Source: JAXMCI01 sp046349435 (GTDB lineage: Bacteria > Pseudomonadota > Alphaproteobacteria > Dongiales > Dongiaceae). From it: a DNA stretch of 64,000 nt. Under the pieces are notes generated by a model. The model saw only the letters and a list, made by a program, of their open reading frames with translations. It ran no database searches and had not been told where the DNA came from. This document shows, piece after piece, positions 1 to 8,479 of this stretch. Position 1 is the first letter of the stretch. The number at the start of each line of letters is the position of its first letter. The translations under genes were made by a program, and so were the position numbers. Where the stretch lies: contig JAXMCI010000007.1 in assembly GCA_046349435.1 (NCBI GenBank), forward strand, positions 62,001 through 126,000, read 5' to 3'.

Positions 1-89
1 CGGCAGTGGCGGCTCTTCTGCATCGCCGGGATCACCTTCTCGACGCCGATCCTGGCGGTCGAGATGATCCCCCACTTCACTGGCTCCAT
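1..89 (-). CDS. Gfo/Idh/MocA-family oxidoreductase, N-terminal fragment
   Basis: Only the first 29 codons are present; the gene runs off the left edge. The protein begins with VKWGIISTARIG, the first beta strand and glycine-containing turn of the NAD(P)-binding Rossmann fold of Gfo/Idh/MocA dehydrogenases, followed by the expected VIPAMQKS helix. The ATG follows a GGGAGGG ribosome-binding site. It lies 25 bases after the 2-hydroxyacid dehydrogenase stop on the same strand, so it is probably the seventh gene of the LacI-controlled uptake operon and oxidises a sugar or polyol intermediate. Substrate unknown. Confidence 0.75.
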   Translation of the reverse strand, partial: MEPVKWGIISTARIGVEKVIPAMQKSRHC

Positions 90-114
90 GACACCCTCCC
101 CTCGCCTGGGATCC

Positions 115-1167
115 TCAGCGGCCGGGCCGCAGGAACTCCCGGTTGACGCAGTCGCGCAGCTTGCCGTCGCGCAGGAAGTCGCGCGCGGTGAGCGCCGCCT
201 TGCGCCGCACGTCGACCGCCGATTCCCGGCTGTACCAGGCGGCGTGCGGCGTCAGGATCACCCGGCCGATGGTCCAGGGCTCGCGCCGGCACACCGCCGC
301 GACCAGGCGGCTGGACGGCAGCGGCGGCTCCTCCGGCAGCACGTCGATGCCGGCGCCGCCGAGCCGGCCCGATTCCAGCGCCTCGGCCAGCGCCTCGACA
401 TCGACCACGGCGCCGCGCGCGGTGTTGATCAGCACCGCGTCGGGCTTCATGCGGGCGAGCGCGGCGCGCCCGATCAGCCCCTGCGTCTGCGGGGTCAGCG
501 GGGTGTGCAGGCTGACGATGTCGGCCTGCGCCAGCAGGCTCTCCAGGCTGTCGGCCCGGGCATAGCCGAGGGCGAGCTCGGTGCCGGTCGGCAGGTGGGG
601 ATCGTAGAACAGCACGCGCAGGCCGAAGGCGGCCGCCTTGCGCGCCGCGGCGGTGCCGATCCGACCCATCCCGACGACGCCGAAGGTCATGCCGGGCAAC
701 CGGCGGATCGACGCCACCTTCGGCACCACCCAGCCGCCGACCGGATCGGCGACGATCGCCTCGTGATAGCGCAGGATGGCGCGGTCGAGCGCCAGCATCA
801 GCGCGATGGCATGGTCGGAGACCTCGTTGACGCCGTAATCCGGCACGTTGCAGATGGCGATGCCGGCCCGCCCGCAGGGCTCCAGCGCCATGTTGTCGAA
901 GCCGGCGCCGACCCGCACGATGATGCGGCAGCGCGACAGCCGCGGGATCAGCGTCTCGTCGATCTGGATGTTGTGCCAGGCCAGCATGCCCTCGCACTCC
1001 CCCCAGATCCGCTCCGGGATCTCGTCGGCGAGGTGCGCGCGATAGGTGGCGAGCCTGACGCTGCCGGCGAAGACCTGCTCCTCGAGGTCGGGCGCCCCCT
1101 CGTACTCGGCGTCGGGGGTCAGGACCAGCGGCGGCTCGGTGCGGCTGGAACGCGGATCGGACGGCAA
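115..1167 (-). CDS. D-isomer-specific 2-hydroxyacid dehydrogenase (NAD-dependent)
   Basis: About 350 residues. The family hallmarks are in order: the VGAGFDN segment of the catalytic domain (residues 87-92), the Rossmann fingerprint GMGRIG (166-171), the INTARGAVVD segment carrying the catalytic Arg (251), an EEP glutamate (about 280) and a TPHAAW catalytic His (308). These predict NAD(P)-dependent interconversion of a 2-keto acid and a D-2-hydroxy acid; the subtype resembles CtBP-like or phosphoglycerate dehydrogenase-like members. The start used is a TTG preceded by AGGGAGGGA. The frame stays open to an ATG at 1227 without a comparable ribosome-binding site. It is in the LacI operon, 67 bases after the cyclase gene, so the substrate is probably an acid derived from the imported compound. 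Confidence 0.88.
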   Translation of the reverse strand: MPSDPRSSRTEPPLVLTPDAEYEGAPDLEEQVFAGSVRLATYRAHLADEIPERIWGECEGMLAWHNIQIDETLIPRLSRCRIIVRVGAGFDNMALEPCGRAGIAICNVPDYGVNEVSDHAIALMLALDRAILRYHEAIVADPVGGWVVPKVASIRRLPGMTFGVVGMGRIGTAAARKAAAFGLRVLFYDPHLPTGTELALGYARADSLESLLAQADIVSLHTPLTPQTQGLIGRAALARMKPDAVLINTARGAVVDVEALAEALESGRLGGAGIDVLPEEPPLPSSRLVAAVCRREPWTIGRVILTPHAAWYSRESAVDVRRKAALTARDFLRDGKLRDCVNREFLRPGR

Positions 1168-1234
1168 GGCTCCCTCCCTGTCATGCAAGCGAGGGCGCAC
1201 TCTAGTGGCATCGCCGCGGCCCGCCAATGGCGCG

Positions 1235-2200
1235 TCACAGCACGGCGATCGGATTGCCCGGGGAGCCCGTGGCGCCGACGATCGGCAGCGGCGCGAAGAC
1301 GTAGGCGAAGACCCACGCCTCGCGCTCGACCAGCCCCTCGAAGGTCATTCCCTCCTGGAGATGGATGCCGTGGCGCATGATCAGGTGCTGGTGGCAGGGG
1401 TGGAAGACCTCCGGATCGACCGGCGGCACCACCTCGACGGCGAAGTTGTCGGCACCGACGACGCAGACCTGCCGCTCGGCGAGCCAGCGGGCGCAGGCCA
1501 GCCCGATGCCGGGTGCCCCGTCGTACCAATGCGCGGCGTCGCTCTCCCAGCGGCTGCCATGGCCGGTGCGCACGAAGACCGCATCGCCCGGCGTGATCGC
1601 CGACTCCGGCACGCCCTGGCGCTCCAGGCATTCCATCAGGTCGGCGAGCTGGATCTCCTCGCCGACCTCGAGCACCCGCCCCTTCAGGCCCTGCACGTCG
1701 AGCAGGATGCCGCGGGTGAAGAACGGGGGAGCATGCTCCATGCCGAGGCGCTTCAGCCCGTAGGGCGACCACATCGCGGAGAGCGGGGTGCCGTTGTAGA
1801 AGAGGATCCGCGTCTGGTCGCCCACCTCGCCATATTGCCGGCCGAGATGGCCGAGGGCGTCCATCTGCGTGCCGACCTGGCCGATCTCGGTGGCGATGAA
1901 CTCGTCGTTCCACACCGTCCGGCTGCGCTCGCCATAGGGGCCGCCGGTCGGCCCGCCCGGCATGCGCAGCGCATAGGCGCGGCCCGGCGCGATCGGCATG
2001 CGGGCCTCGTAGGGGCGGCCGAGGCTGACGATCTCGCCAGTGCGCACCAGGCGGATCGCCTCCAGCACCTTGGCCGGCGTCATCAGGTTGCCGTTGCCGC
2101 GCTGGTCCTCCGGCCCCCAGCGCGAGGGATACCAGCCGGGCCCGAGCGCCGGGCTCTCGTCGGCGGCCGCCGCCATCGGCGGCTCCTTGGCGGCGGCCAT
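1235..2200 (-). CDS. Cyclase-family (kynurenine formamidase-like) metal-dependent hydrolase
   Basis: About 321 residues of the cyclase/KynB-like fold (COG1878 type). It has the core metal motif in the variant form GTQMDALGH (residues 110-118), where many members have GTHxD, plus the later TGHGSRW and GADNFAVE segments typical of this family. Members hydrolyse cyclic amides, lactones or formamides with a metal ion. The ATG overlaps the permease stop codon (TGATG), so translation is probably coupled to the transporter genes. Its place between permease and dehydrogenase suggests that it opens a lactone-like intermediate of the imported substrate; that is inference. The Gln in the first metal motif is seen in a subset of the family and does not by itself mean inactivity. 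Confidence 0.85.
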   Translation of the reverse strand: MAAAKEPPMAAAADESPALGPGWYPSRWGPEDQRGNGNLMTPAKVLEAIRLVRTGEIVSLGRPYEARMPIAPGRAYALRMPGGPTGGPYGERSRTVWNDEFIATEIGQVGTQMDALGHLGRQYGEVGDQTRILFYNGTPLSAMWSPYGLKRLGMEHAPPFFTRGILLDVQGLKGRVLEVGEEIQLADLMECLERQGVPESAITPGDAVFVRTGHGSRWESDAAHWYDGAPGIGLACARWLAERQVCVVGADNFAVEVVPPVDPEVFHPCHQHLIMRHGIHLQEGMTFEGLVEREAWVFAYVFAPLPIVGATGSPGNPIAVL

Positions 2201-3243
2201 CAGGCGAGCCCCTGCGGCTGCTGGCCGCCCGGCGCGCCCTCCGCCGCCGCGGCGCGGTCGGCGGCGGTGCCCTGGCGGGTGCGGCGGTGCGAGGCCTGCA
2301 CCGCCAGACCGACCGCCAGGATCAGCATCGAGCCGTTGAACAGCGGCTCGACGAAGAACGGCGCGCCGAGCTGGTTGAGGCCGGCCACGGTGACGGCCAG
2401 CACCGCGACGGCGAGCACGGTGCCCCAGACATTGACCCGGCCGGGGCGGATCGAGGTGGCGCCGAGCAGCGCCGCGGTGAAGGCGGGCAGCAGGTACTCC
2501 TGGCCGACCGAGCTCTGGCCGACCTGAAGCTGCGACTGCAGCACGATGCCGGCCATCGCCGCCAGGACGCCGGCGGCGACGAAGCCGAGCGTGACGTAGC
2601 GCCGGGCCGAGATGCCGTTCAGCTCGGCGGCGCGCGGGCTGGCGCCGAGCACGTAGAGATAGCGGCCGAGCGGCAGGAACTCGAACACCAGCCAGAGCAG
2701 CAGGCCGACGGCCAGCACGTAGATGGCCGGGGCCGGCACCATGCCGACCGAGCCGGAGATGGCGATGAAGCCGGGCGCCAGGTCGGCCACCACCTGCTGC
2801 CCGCCGGTGTACCAGGCGTTGAGGCCGTAGAGCACCGTCCCGGTGCCCAGCGTGGCGATGAAGGAATCGATGCGCACGCGGGTGACCAGCAGGCCGTTGA
2901 CCAGGCCGACCAGGGCACCGAGCAGGAGCACCGCGAGCACGGTCAGCGGCCAGGGCAGGCCGTCGCCCTGCAGCCCGATCGCCAGCACCTGCGAGATGCC
3001 GAGGTTGAAGCCGGCCGACAGGTCGAAATGGTTGGCGGTCATGGGGATCAGCACGGCCAGCGCCAGCAGCGCCTGGACCGACTTGTTGCTGAGGATCGAC
3101 TTGATGTTGAAGAAGGTGAGGAAGGTGTCCGGCTTGAGCAGGGAGAACACCAGGATCAGCAGCACCAGCAGGATCAGCAGCCCCCACACCGAGATGATCC
3201 GCGACAGCGCGGGCGCCCGGCCCTGCGCGATGGTCATGCTCAT
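2200..3243 (-). CDS. ABC sugar transporter permease, RbsC-like
   Basis: About 347 residues and strongly hydrophobic, with eight to ten predicted membrane segments starting near residue 18. It carries family landmarks of the RbsC/XylH group: NHFDLSAG after the second helix, GLVNGLLVTRVRIDSFIATLG in the middle, and a late GATSIRPGRVNVWGT block. It forms the inner-membrane channel with the adjacent ATPase. The start overlaps the ATPase stop (ATGA), and its own stop overlaps the cyclase start, so three genes are translationally chained. A second ATG two codons in (3237) is also possible. It is closely similar to the permease at 38251-39279. Confidence 0.93.
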   Translation of the reverse strand: MSMTIAQGRAPALSRIISVWGLLILLVLLILVFSLLKPDTFLTFFNIKSILSNKSVQALLALAVLIPMTANHFDLSAGFNLGISQVLAIGLQGDGLPWPLTVLAVLLLGALVGLVNGLLVTRVRIDSFIATLGTGTVLYGLNAWYTGGQQVVADLAPGFIAISGSVGMVPAPAIYVLAVGLLLWLVFEFLPLGRYLYVLGASPRAAELNGISARRYVTLGFVAAGVLAAMAGIVLQSQLQVGQSSVGQEYLLPAFTAALLGATSIRPGRVNVWGTVLAVAVLAVTVAGLNQLGAPFFVEPLFNGSMLILAVGLAVQASHRRTRQGTAADRAAAAEGAPGGQQPQGLA

Positions 3244-4775
3244 GCCCTCCCCTCCTCCCCCGCCCCCGCAGCCGCGGTGGTCAGCGCCGCGATGGTGAGA
3301 TCGCGCTGCGGGATCTCGGCGACGATGCGGCCGCGGTTGAAGACCAGCGCACGATGGCAGATGCGCTCGACCTCCTCGAAGTCCGAGGAGATGAGCAGCG
3401 CCGCCAGCCCCTGCTTCAGGGCGAGCTGCAGCAGGTGGTAGATCTCCGCCTTGGAGCCGACGTCGACGCCGATCGTCGGCTCCTCCAGCACCAGCAGCCG
3501 GACGTGGGCCTCCAGCCAGCGCGCCACGACGACCTTCTGCTGGTTGCCGCCCGACAGCGTGGCGATCGGCCGCTCGGGATCGGGCGGCCGCACCGAGAAG
3601 CGCCTGAGGATGTCGCGGCTGCGCGCCAGCTCCGCGCCGCGCCCGACGGGCTGCAGCGGCCCGCGGCCGGTCGCCGCCGGGTTGAGGAACAGGTTCTCGC
3701 GCACCGCCATGTTGGCGGCGATGCTCTCCTCGGCCCGGCGGCTCGAGATGAAGCCGATCTGCCGGCGCATCGCGGCGGCCGGGTCGGCGGGATCCGCGGT
3801 GGCGCCGTCGAGCCTGACGTGGCCGGCGGCGAGCGGCAGCTGGCCGAAGACGGCCCGTCCGATCGCGTGGTGCCCGGCACCGCGCAGCCCGACCAGCCCG
3901 AGGGTCTCGCCGGCGGCGACCGCGAAGCTCACCGGGCCCACGCCGTCCGTGCGTGCGCCCTCGACCGACAGCACGACCCGCTCGCCGGGCGGCGCCGGCT
4001 TCACGAAGGCGTCGCTCATCGAGCGGCCGACGATCATGGTGACCAGCTCGGCGGGCGAGGTGCCGGCGACCTCGCGGGTCGCGACCCGCCGCCCGTCGCG
4101 CAGCACGGTGACGCGGTCGGCGATGCGGAAGACCTCGTCGAGCCGGTGGGTCACGTAGACGATGCCGATACCGGCGCGGCGCAGCCGGTCGAGTGCCGCG
4201 AGCAGCCGCTCGACGTCGGCGGCGGGCAGCGCCGCGGTCGGCTCGTCCAGCACCAGCAGGTCGGCGCGGATGGCGAGGCCGCGGCCGATGGCGACCAGCG
4301 ACTTCTCGGCCGCCGGCAGGGCCGCGACGCGGGTCTCCGGATCGATCCCGCTGCCCATGGTCGACAGCGCCTCGGCCGCTGCCGCCCGCGTGCGGCGCCA
4401 GGAGATCAGCCCGCCGATGCCGCGCCGGTAGCCGGCGGCGAGTGCCACGTTCTCGGCCACCGTCATCGCCTCGACGAGGCCGAGCTCCTGGTGGATGAAG
4501 GAGATCGGCAGGTCCTCGTCGCCAGGCCGGATCGGCCGGCCGGCCAGCCGGAGCTCGCCGGCGTCGGCCGGATAGACGCCGGCCAGGATCTTGATCAGGG
4601 TCGACTTGCCGGCGCCGTTCTGGCCGAGCAGCGCGTGCACCTCGCCGCGCCGGACCTCGAGATCGACGGCGTCGAGCGCCAGGGTGCCGGTGAAGCGCTT
4701 GGTCAGCCCGGCGATCGCCAGCAGCGGGCTGCCCGGCGCAACCGGCGGTTCGCGCGACGCCGCGGCGTCGGTCAT
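3240..4775 (-). CDS. ABC sugar transporter ATP-binding protein, RbsA/XylG-like (two NBDs)
   Basis: About 511 residues with two fused nucleotide-binding domains, as in RbsA, MglA and XylG. The first has an intact Walker A (GQNGAGKST, residues 51-59), a Q-loop (IHQELGL), a degenerate signature (LPAAEKS) and Walker B (LLVLDEPTAALP). The second keeps a perfect LSGGNQQK signature and LVLEEPTIGVD, but its Walker A is degenerate (GLRGAGHHAIG, no Lys), which is normal for this family. The chosen ATG (4775) has GGGAGGGAG five bases upstream; a GTG two codons earlier would sit on that site. It powers the importer with the permease and binding protein. Confidence 0.94.
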   Translation of the reverse strand: MTDAAASREPPVAPGSPLLAIAGLTKRFTGTLALDAVDLEVRRGEVHALLGQNGAGKSTLIKILAGVYPADAGELRLAGRPIRPGDEDLPISFIHQELGLVEAMTVAENVALAAGYRRGIGGLISWRRTRAAAAEALSTMGSGIDPETRVAALPAAEKSLVAIGRGLAIRADLLVLDEPTAALPAADVERLLAALDRLRRAGIGIVYVTHRLDEVFRIADRVTVLRDGRRVATREVAGTSPAELVTMIVGRSMSDAFVKPAPPGERVVLSVEGARTDGVGPVSFAVAAGETLGLVGLRGAGHHAIGRAVFGQLPLAAGHVRLDGATADPADPAAAMRRQIGFISSRRAEESIAANMAVRENLFLNPAATGRGPLQPVGRGAELARSRDILRRFSVRPPDPERPIATLSGGNQQKVVVARWLEAHVRLLVLEEPTIGVDVGSKAEIYHLLQLALKQGLAALLISSDFEEVERICHRALVFNRGRIVAEIPQRDLTIAALTTAAAGAGEEGRA

Positions 4776-4797
4776 CGGCACTCCCTCCCCGCAGGAT

Positions 4798-4822
4798 GGG
4801 CCGGCCGCCGGGCGGCCGGCCC
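4798..4822 (-). promoter_or_regulatory. Strong intercistronic hairpin after the binding-protein gene
   Basis: A perfect 12-base inverted repeat with a single central base (left arm GGGCCGGCCGCC) begins six bases beyond the binding-protein stop and ends before the ATPase ribosome-binding site. No T-run follows, so it is more likely an mRNA 3'-end stabiliser or partial attenuator that raises binding-protein levels over the membrane subunits than a full terminator. The paralogous operon has a comparable hairpin in the same place (36490-36532). Confidence 0.6.
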
Positions 4823-4828
4823 GCGCCG

Positions 4829-5956
4829 CTACTTGACGCCCCAGATCTCGTAGTAGTGCTGCCGGTATCCGTTGCTCGGGATGAAGACGTTCTGGTCGCC
4901 GCCCTCGGCGTGGATGTTGTCCTTGGTCACCAGGTAGGGCGTCTGGACGAAGCCGCTCGGCGGCTGGTCGTGGAAGGCCCGGTTGAGCTCGTCGATCGCC
5001 TGGAACGCCTGCAGCTCGAAGGGCTCCGAGACGGTCACCACCTGGTACTGGCCGCCCTTGCGGATCCGCTCATAGGCGGAGCGGTTGCCGTCGGCGGCGA
5101 TCAGCTTCACCTGGTCGGGACTGACGCCGCCGGCGCGCAGCACCGGCACGGCGAAGTCCCAGTCGTTGTCGCCGACCGAGGTGGCGTAGAAGGGCACGCC
5201 GAAGCGCTGCACCCAGCTGGTGGTGAGCTGCGGCTGGCGCTGCGCCGCCTCCGAGGCGGGCGAGTTGACGTAGTCGAGCACCTGGCAGCCGCCGCATTGC
5301 TTGATGCGGTCGCGCGTGGCATGCGACTTGGTGGCGGCGATCGCGTACTCGTTGTGGGACAGGATCACCACCCGGCCGGTGCCGTTGGAGTCGGCGATGA
5401 TCCAGTCGGCCTCGGCCTTGCCGATCTCCTTGGTGTCCTGCTGGATGTTGTAGAACAGGTGCAGGTCGGGGGCCGGGCCCGGCTCCGCCGCGGCGTGCAG
5501 CCCGACGAACTTGATGCCCTGGGCGACGCCCTTCTTGATCGGGTCCTGCAGGCTGGCGGCGTCGGCCAGCATGGCGATGCCGTCCGGCTTCAGCGCGATC
5601 GCCTGGTTGAGGCCGGCCAGCCACGAGGTCGGGCTGCCCTTGCCGTCGATGATGGTCAGCTTCCAGCCGATCTTCTCGGCCGCCTGCTTCATGAAGACGC
5701 CGTACTGGCGCGAGATGTCGTTCTGCTCGTCGCCGGAGAGATAGACGACGACCTTGCCGGGATCGGCCTTCGGGCCCGAGGTCGGCCCGTGCCATTCCGT
5801 CTGCGGACCGGCATAGCGGGCGACGTCGGCCTTCGCCTGCGCGACGATCGCGGCATCGTCCGCGCGCGCCGGCACGGCCCCGAGTACCGCTGCCAGCAGC
5901 AGCGGCAGGCCGGCCATCCCGGCCGCCAGCCCGTTCGGCCCAATCCTTGAGCTCAT
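4829..5956 (-). CDS. Periplasmic sugar-binding protein of ABC importer (RbsB-like)
   Basis: About 375 residues with a cleavable signal peptide (hydrophobic run near residues 11-25, then AVPARADD). The rest is a type I periplasmic binding fold: VVVYLSGDEQND near the start, a GIAMLADAASL segment, and SADGN-type and PPSGFVQTPYLVT blocks near the end. It contains a CGGC pair that may form a disulphide. GGAGGAACGCC precedes the ATG, which overlaps the LacI stop by ATGA. It is an obvious paralogue of the protein at 35378-36481, sharing long C-terminal stretches such as DNIHAEGGDQN. It delivers substrate to the permease; the ligand is unknown. Confidence 0.93.
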   Translation of the reverse strand: MSSRIGPNGLAAGMAGLPLLLAAVLGAVPARADDAAIVAQAKADVARYAGPQTEWHGPTSGPKADPGKVVVYLSGDEQNDISRQYGVFMKQAAEKIGWKLTIIDGKGSPTSWLAGLNQAIALKPDGIAMLADAASLQDPIKKGVAQGIKFVGLHAAAEPGPAPDLHLFYNIQQDTKEIGKAEADWIIADSNGTGRVVILSHNEYAIAATKSHATRDRIKQCGGCQVLDYVNSPASEAAQRQPQLTTSWVQRFGVPFYATSVGDNDWDFAVPVLRAGGVSPDQVKLIAADGNRSAYERIRKGGQYQVVTVSEPFELQAFQAIDELNRAFHDQPPSGFVQTPYLVTKDNIHAEGGDQNVFIPSNGYRQHYYEIWGVK

Positions 5957-7047
5957 TGGCGTTCCTCCTCCGTTGCGCCCGCCGGACCTGGGACGGTCCG
6001 GGCGGGACCTGGGTGACGACCCTGGTGACGATCGCGACAGCCGGGCGGGGTGCCGCAGCTGTCGCGGACGACGAGATGCGGCGCGAGCACGATGCGCTCG
6101 GGCCCGCCCTGCGGATCCCCGATCCGGCGCAGCAGCAGCCGGGCGGCCTCGATGCCGATCTGCCGCGGCGGTATGCCGATGGTGGTGAGCGCCGGCCGGC
6201 TGTAGGCGGCCTCGGCGATGTCGTCGAAGCCGACGACGGCGCAGTCGCTGCCCGGGACCATCCCGCGATCGCCGAGCCCGAGCATGACGCCGAAGGCGCA
6301 GATGTCGTTGTAGCAGAGGATCGCGGTCGGGTCGGTCGCCGCGCTGCGCAGCAGCATGTCGACCGCGGCAGTGCCGGCCTCGCGCGTCGGCAGGCAGTCG
6401 AGCACCGGACCGATCGGCAGCCCGTGGCAGGTCACCGCCTCGCGGTAGCCGGCCGCGCGATCCTCCGCCGCCGAGGTGCGCCGGCCGCCGCCGACATAGG
6501 CGATGCGGCGATGACCGAGCCGCACGAGATGATCGACCGCCAGCACCATGCCGAGCCGGTAGTCGGCGCTGACATAGTCGCCGGCCTCGTCGACTCGCCG
6601 CAGCACCTGCACGCAGGGCATCTCCGATGCGCGCAGCCGGCGCAGCAGGTCCGAGACCGTGCCTTCGGCCGGGCAGAGCAGGAGGCCGTCGACGCGCTGC
6701 TCGCGCATCCGCTCGACGAAGCGGTCCTGGCGCAAGGGCGACTCGGCCGTGTTGGCGAGGAAGGCGACCAGGCCGGCCTCGTCCAGCGCCGCGTCCATGC
6801 CTGCCGTCAGCTCGGCATAGAACGGATTGGTGATCTCGCAGACCAGCAGCCCGACCGTCTGGGTCGAGCGTGCCCGGAGGTTGGCGGCCGCACGATGATA
6901 GACGTAGCCGAGCTCATGGATGGCGGACTGCACCCGGCGCTGCGTGCCGGCGGCGACCAGCGGGCTCGCCCGCAGCACCAGCGACACCGTCGCCGGCGAA
7001 ACGCCGGCGCTCTTGGCGATCTCCCGCAGCGTGACGCGGCGCGCGAT
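5953..7047 (-). CDS. LacI-family transcriptional regulator (apparent ATC start)
   Basis: A typical LacI-type repressor of about 364 residues: a helix-turn-helix (VTLREIAKSAGVSPATVSL) at the extreme N-terminus, a hinge helix region (LRARSTQTVGLLV), then a periplasmic-binding-like effector domain with ITNPFY, VGFDDI and ALTTIGIPP landmarks. No ATG, GTG or TTG lies in frame ahead of the HTH. The expected position (5 bases after GAGGGAGG, directly before ARRVTLRE) is an ATC codon. The first ordinary start inside the frame is a GTG at 6987, which would delete most of the HTH. The gene heads the importer operon and probably represses it in response to the transported ligand or a product of it. Confidence 0.85.
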   Translation of the reverse strand: MARRVTLREIAKSAGVSPATVSLVLRASPLVAAGTQRRVQSAIHELGYVYHRAAANLRARSTQTVGLLVCEITNPFYAELTAGMDAALDEAGLVAFLANTAESPLRQDRFVERMREQRVDGLLLCPAEGTVSDLLRRLRASEMPCVQVLRRVDEAGDYVSADYRLGMVLAVDHLVRLGHRRIAYVGGGRRTSAAEDRAAGYREAVTCHGLPIGPVLDCLPTREAGTAAVDMLLRSAATDPTAILCYNDICAFGVMLGLGDRGMVPGSDCAVVGFDDIAEAAYSRPALTTIGIPPRQIGIEAARLLLRRIGDPQGGPERIVLAPHLVVRDSCGTPPGCRDRHQGRHPGPARTVPGPAGATEEERQ

Positions 7048-7067
7048 GGCGGCCTCCCTCTGTTGAA

Positions 7068-7148
7068 CCGATCTAATCGGCTCACGCTGGTTCTGGCCGG
7101 CTAACCGGTTTCCCCGCCCAAAGGTTCCGCTTGGATCGGTCTAAATCG
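7068..7148. promoter_or_regulatory. Candidate LacI operator array
   Basis: Just upstream of lacI are two related near-palindromes: CCGATCTAATCGG (7068-7080, perfect 5-base arms around CTA) and CGGTCTAAATCG (7137-7148). A weaker third copy, CCGGCTAACCGG, lies between them at 7097-7108. The spacing fits binding by a dimeric or tetrameric LacI protein. They lie in the short divergent region shared with the exported-protein gene at 7253. No clear -35/-10 pair could be chosen. Confidence 0.45.
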
Positions 7149-7252
7149 CTGCGGCCCCGTCGTCGACCGCCGGAGCTGCCCGGGACCGATGCCCCGTGGC
7201 CGCCATTGCCGCTCTGGGCTAGTGTGCCGCCGATCGACCCTGGACCTCCGCC

Positions 7253-8446
7253 ATGACCCCGCTCGCTCCGCTCGCCCGTGCCGGCCTCGCCGGACTGCTC
7301 CTGATGCTCGGGGCGGGCACCGCGCGAGCCGCGGTCGACGAGGAGGCAGCGGTCGCCGCGATCCGCGCGCTGCCCGAGGTGCGCGCCTTCACGCACGACG
7401 TGGCGCTGCGCGACCCCCGCCCCGAGGCGGTGCTGATCAGCATCGAGGATTCGCCGGTGGCGGGCTGCAAGAGCGGCGACGGCGAGTGCGACTGGCTGAT
7501 CAGCGTCGCCGAGGACAAGGGCGAGTATCGCGTCGGCTACCAGGACTTCCTGGTCGACAGCCAGACCGCGGCGATCCGCCTCGCGCCGTTCGGCAGCGAT
7601 GCCGAGCTGCCCTACGAGGCCTGGCACAAGCTGCGCGACGGCAAGCCGTGGCGCGAGGTCCGCCACGGCGCGGCCGGGCCGATCGACTGGCGCTGGCGCG
7701 ACGACGACTTCACGGCGAGCCGCGGCGCGCAACTGCTGCTGTCGCTCCGCGCGCTCGCCGATGCCGACTTCGCCCGCTGGCTGGCCGCCGGCCCCGATCC
7801 CGCGAATGCGGCGGCCGATGTCGGCTGCTGGCACATCCATCGGCTGGTGCCGCGCTCGCTGGTCGGCACGCTGCTCGGCTTCGACGACATCGAGCAGGAT
7901 GTCTGCGGGCACGAGCCGCACGAGGCGGCGCGCCGGCTGGCGCTCGACATCGGGAGGCCAGGGCCAACCCGCTATGCGGACGCCGACCTCGCCATCGACC
8001 CCGCCAGGCCCGGCCAGGCGGTGTCGCTCGCCGACTATGTCCCCGCCGAGGCGATCCGCGCCGCCCTGCTGCAGAGCCCGGAGGTGAAGAAGCGGCTGGG
8101 CACCGCCGCGGCGCCGGCGGGCCTCGATCCGCTGATCGCGGCGCTCGCCGCCCACGACCGCGCCGGCGAGGGCTGTCCCGGGATGTTCACCGCCGACGTG
8201 CTGACCCGTTTCGACGTCGAGCGGGTGAGCGGCGAGACGATGGTGGTCAGCCTCGGCCTGTCCGGCCGCGGCGACTGCGCCGCGACCATCACGCCGGTCG
8301 AGCTCACCCTGCCGGGCCCCGACGGGCTGCGCGCCGCGCTCGCCGCGGCCGCCGACGGCAGCGGCGGTTTCCTGGCGGGCGATCCGCCGCCCGATCCGCT
8401 GAGCGCCGACATCCAAGTCTATCACGACCTGCCGGTCGGCGACTGA
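7253..8446 (+). CDS. Exported protein of unknown function
   Basis: About 397 residues beginning with a good signal peptide (MTPLAPLARAGLAGLLLMLG, cleavage likely after TARA). The mature part is hydrophilic and has six or more cysteines (for example CKSGDGECDW, VGCWHIH, DVCGHE, GEGCPG, GDCAATI), consistent with a disulphide-bonded periplasmic or secreted protein. No known domain was recognised. It is divergent from lacI and shares the 205-base intergenic region carrying the operator-like repeats, so co-regulation with the importer is possible but unproven. It ends 33 bases from the convergent DUF1636 gene. Confidence 0.75.
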   Translation: MTPLAPLARAGLAGLLLMLGAGTARAAVDEEAAVAAIRALPEVRAFTHDVALRDPRPEAVLISIEDSPVAGCKSGDGECDWLISVAEDKGEYRVGYQDFLVDSQTAAIRLAPFGSDAELPYEAWHKLRDGKPWREVRHGAAGPIDWRWRDDDFTASRGAQLLLSLRALADADFARWLAAGPDPANAAADVGCWHIHRLVPRSLVGTLLGFDDIEQDVCGHEPHEAARRLALDIGRPGPTRYADADLAIDPARPGQAVSLADYVPAEAIRAALLQSPEVKKRLGTAAAPAGLDPLIAALAAHDRAGEGCPGMFTADVLTRFDVERVSGETMVVSLGLSGRGDCAATITPVELTLPGPDGLRAALAAAADGSGGFLAGDPPPDPLSADIQVYHDLPVGD

Positions 8447-8479
8447 GAGACGGGGACTGAGAGACCGGCGACTGAACCC

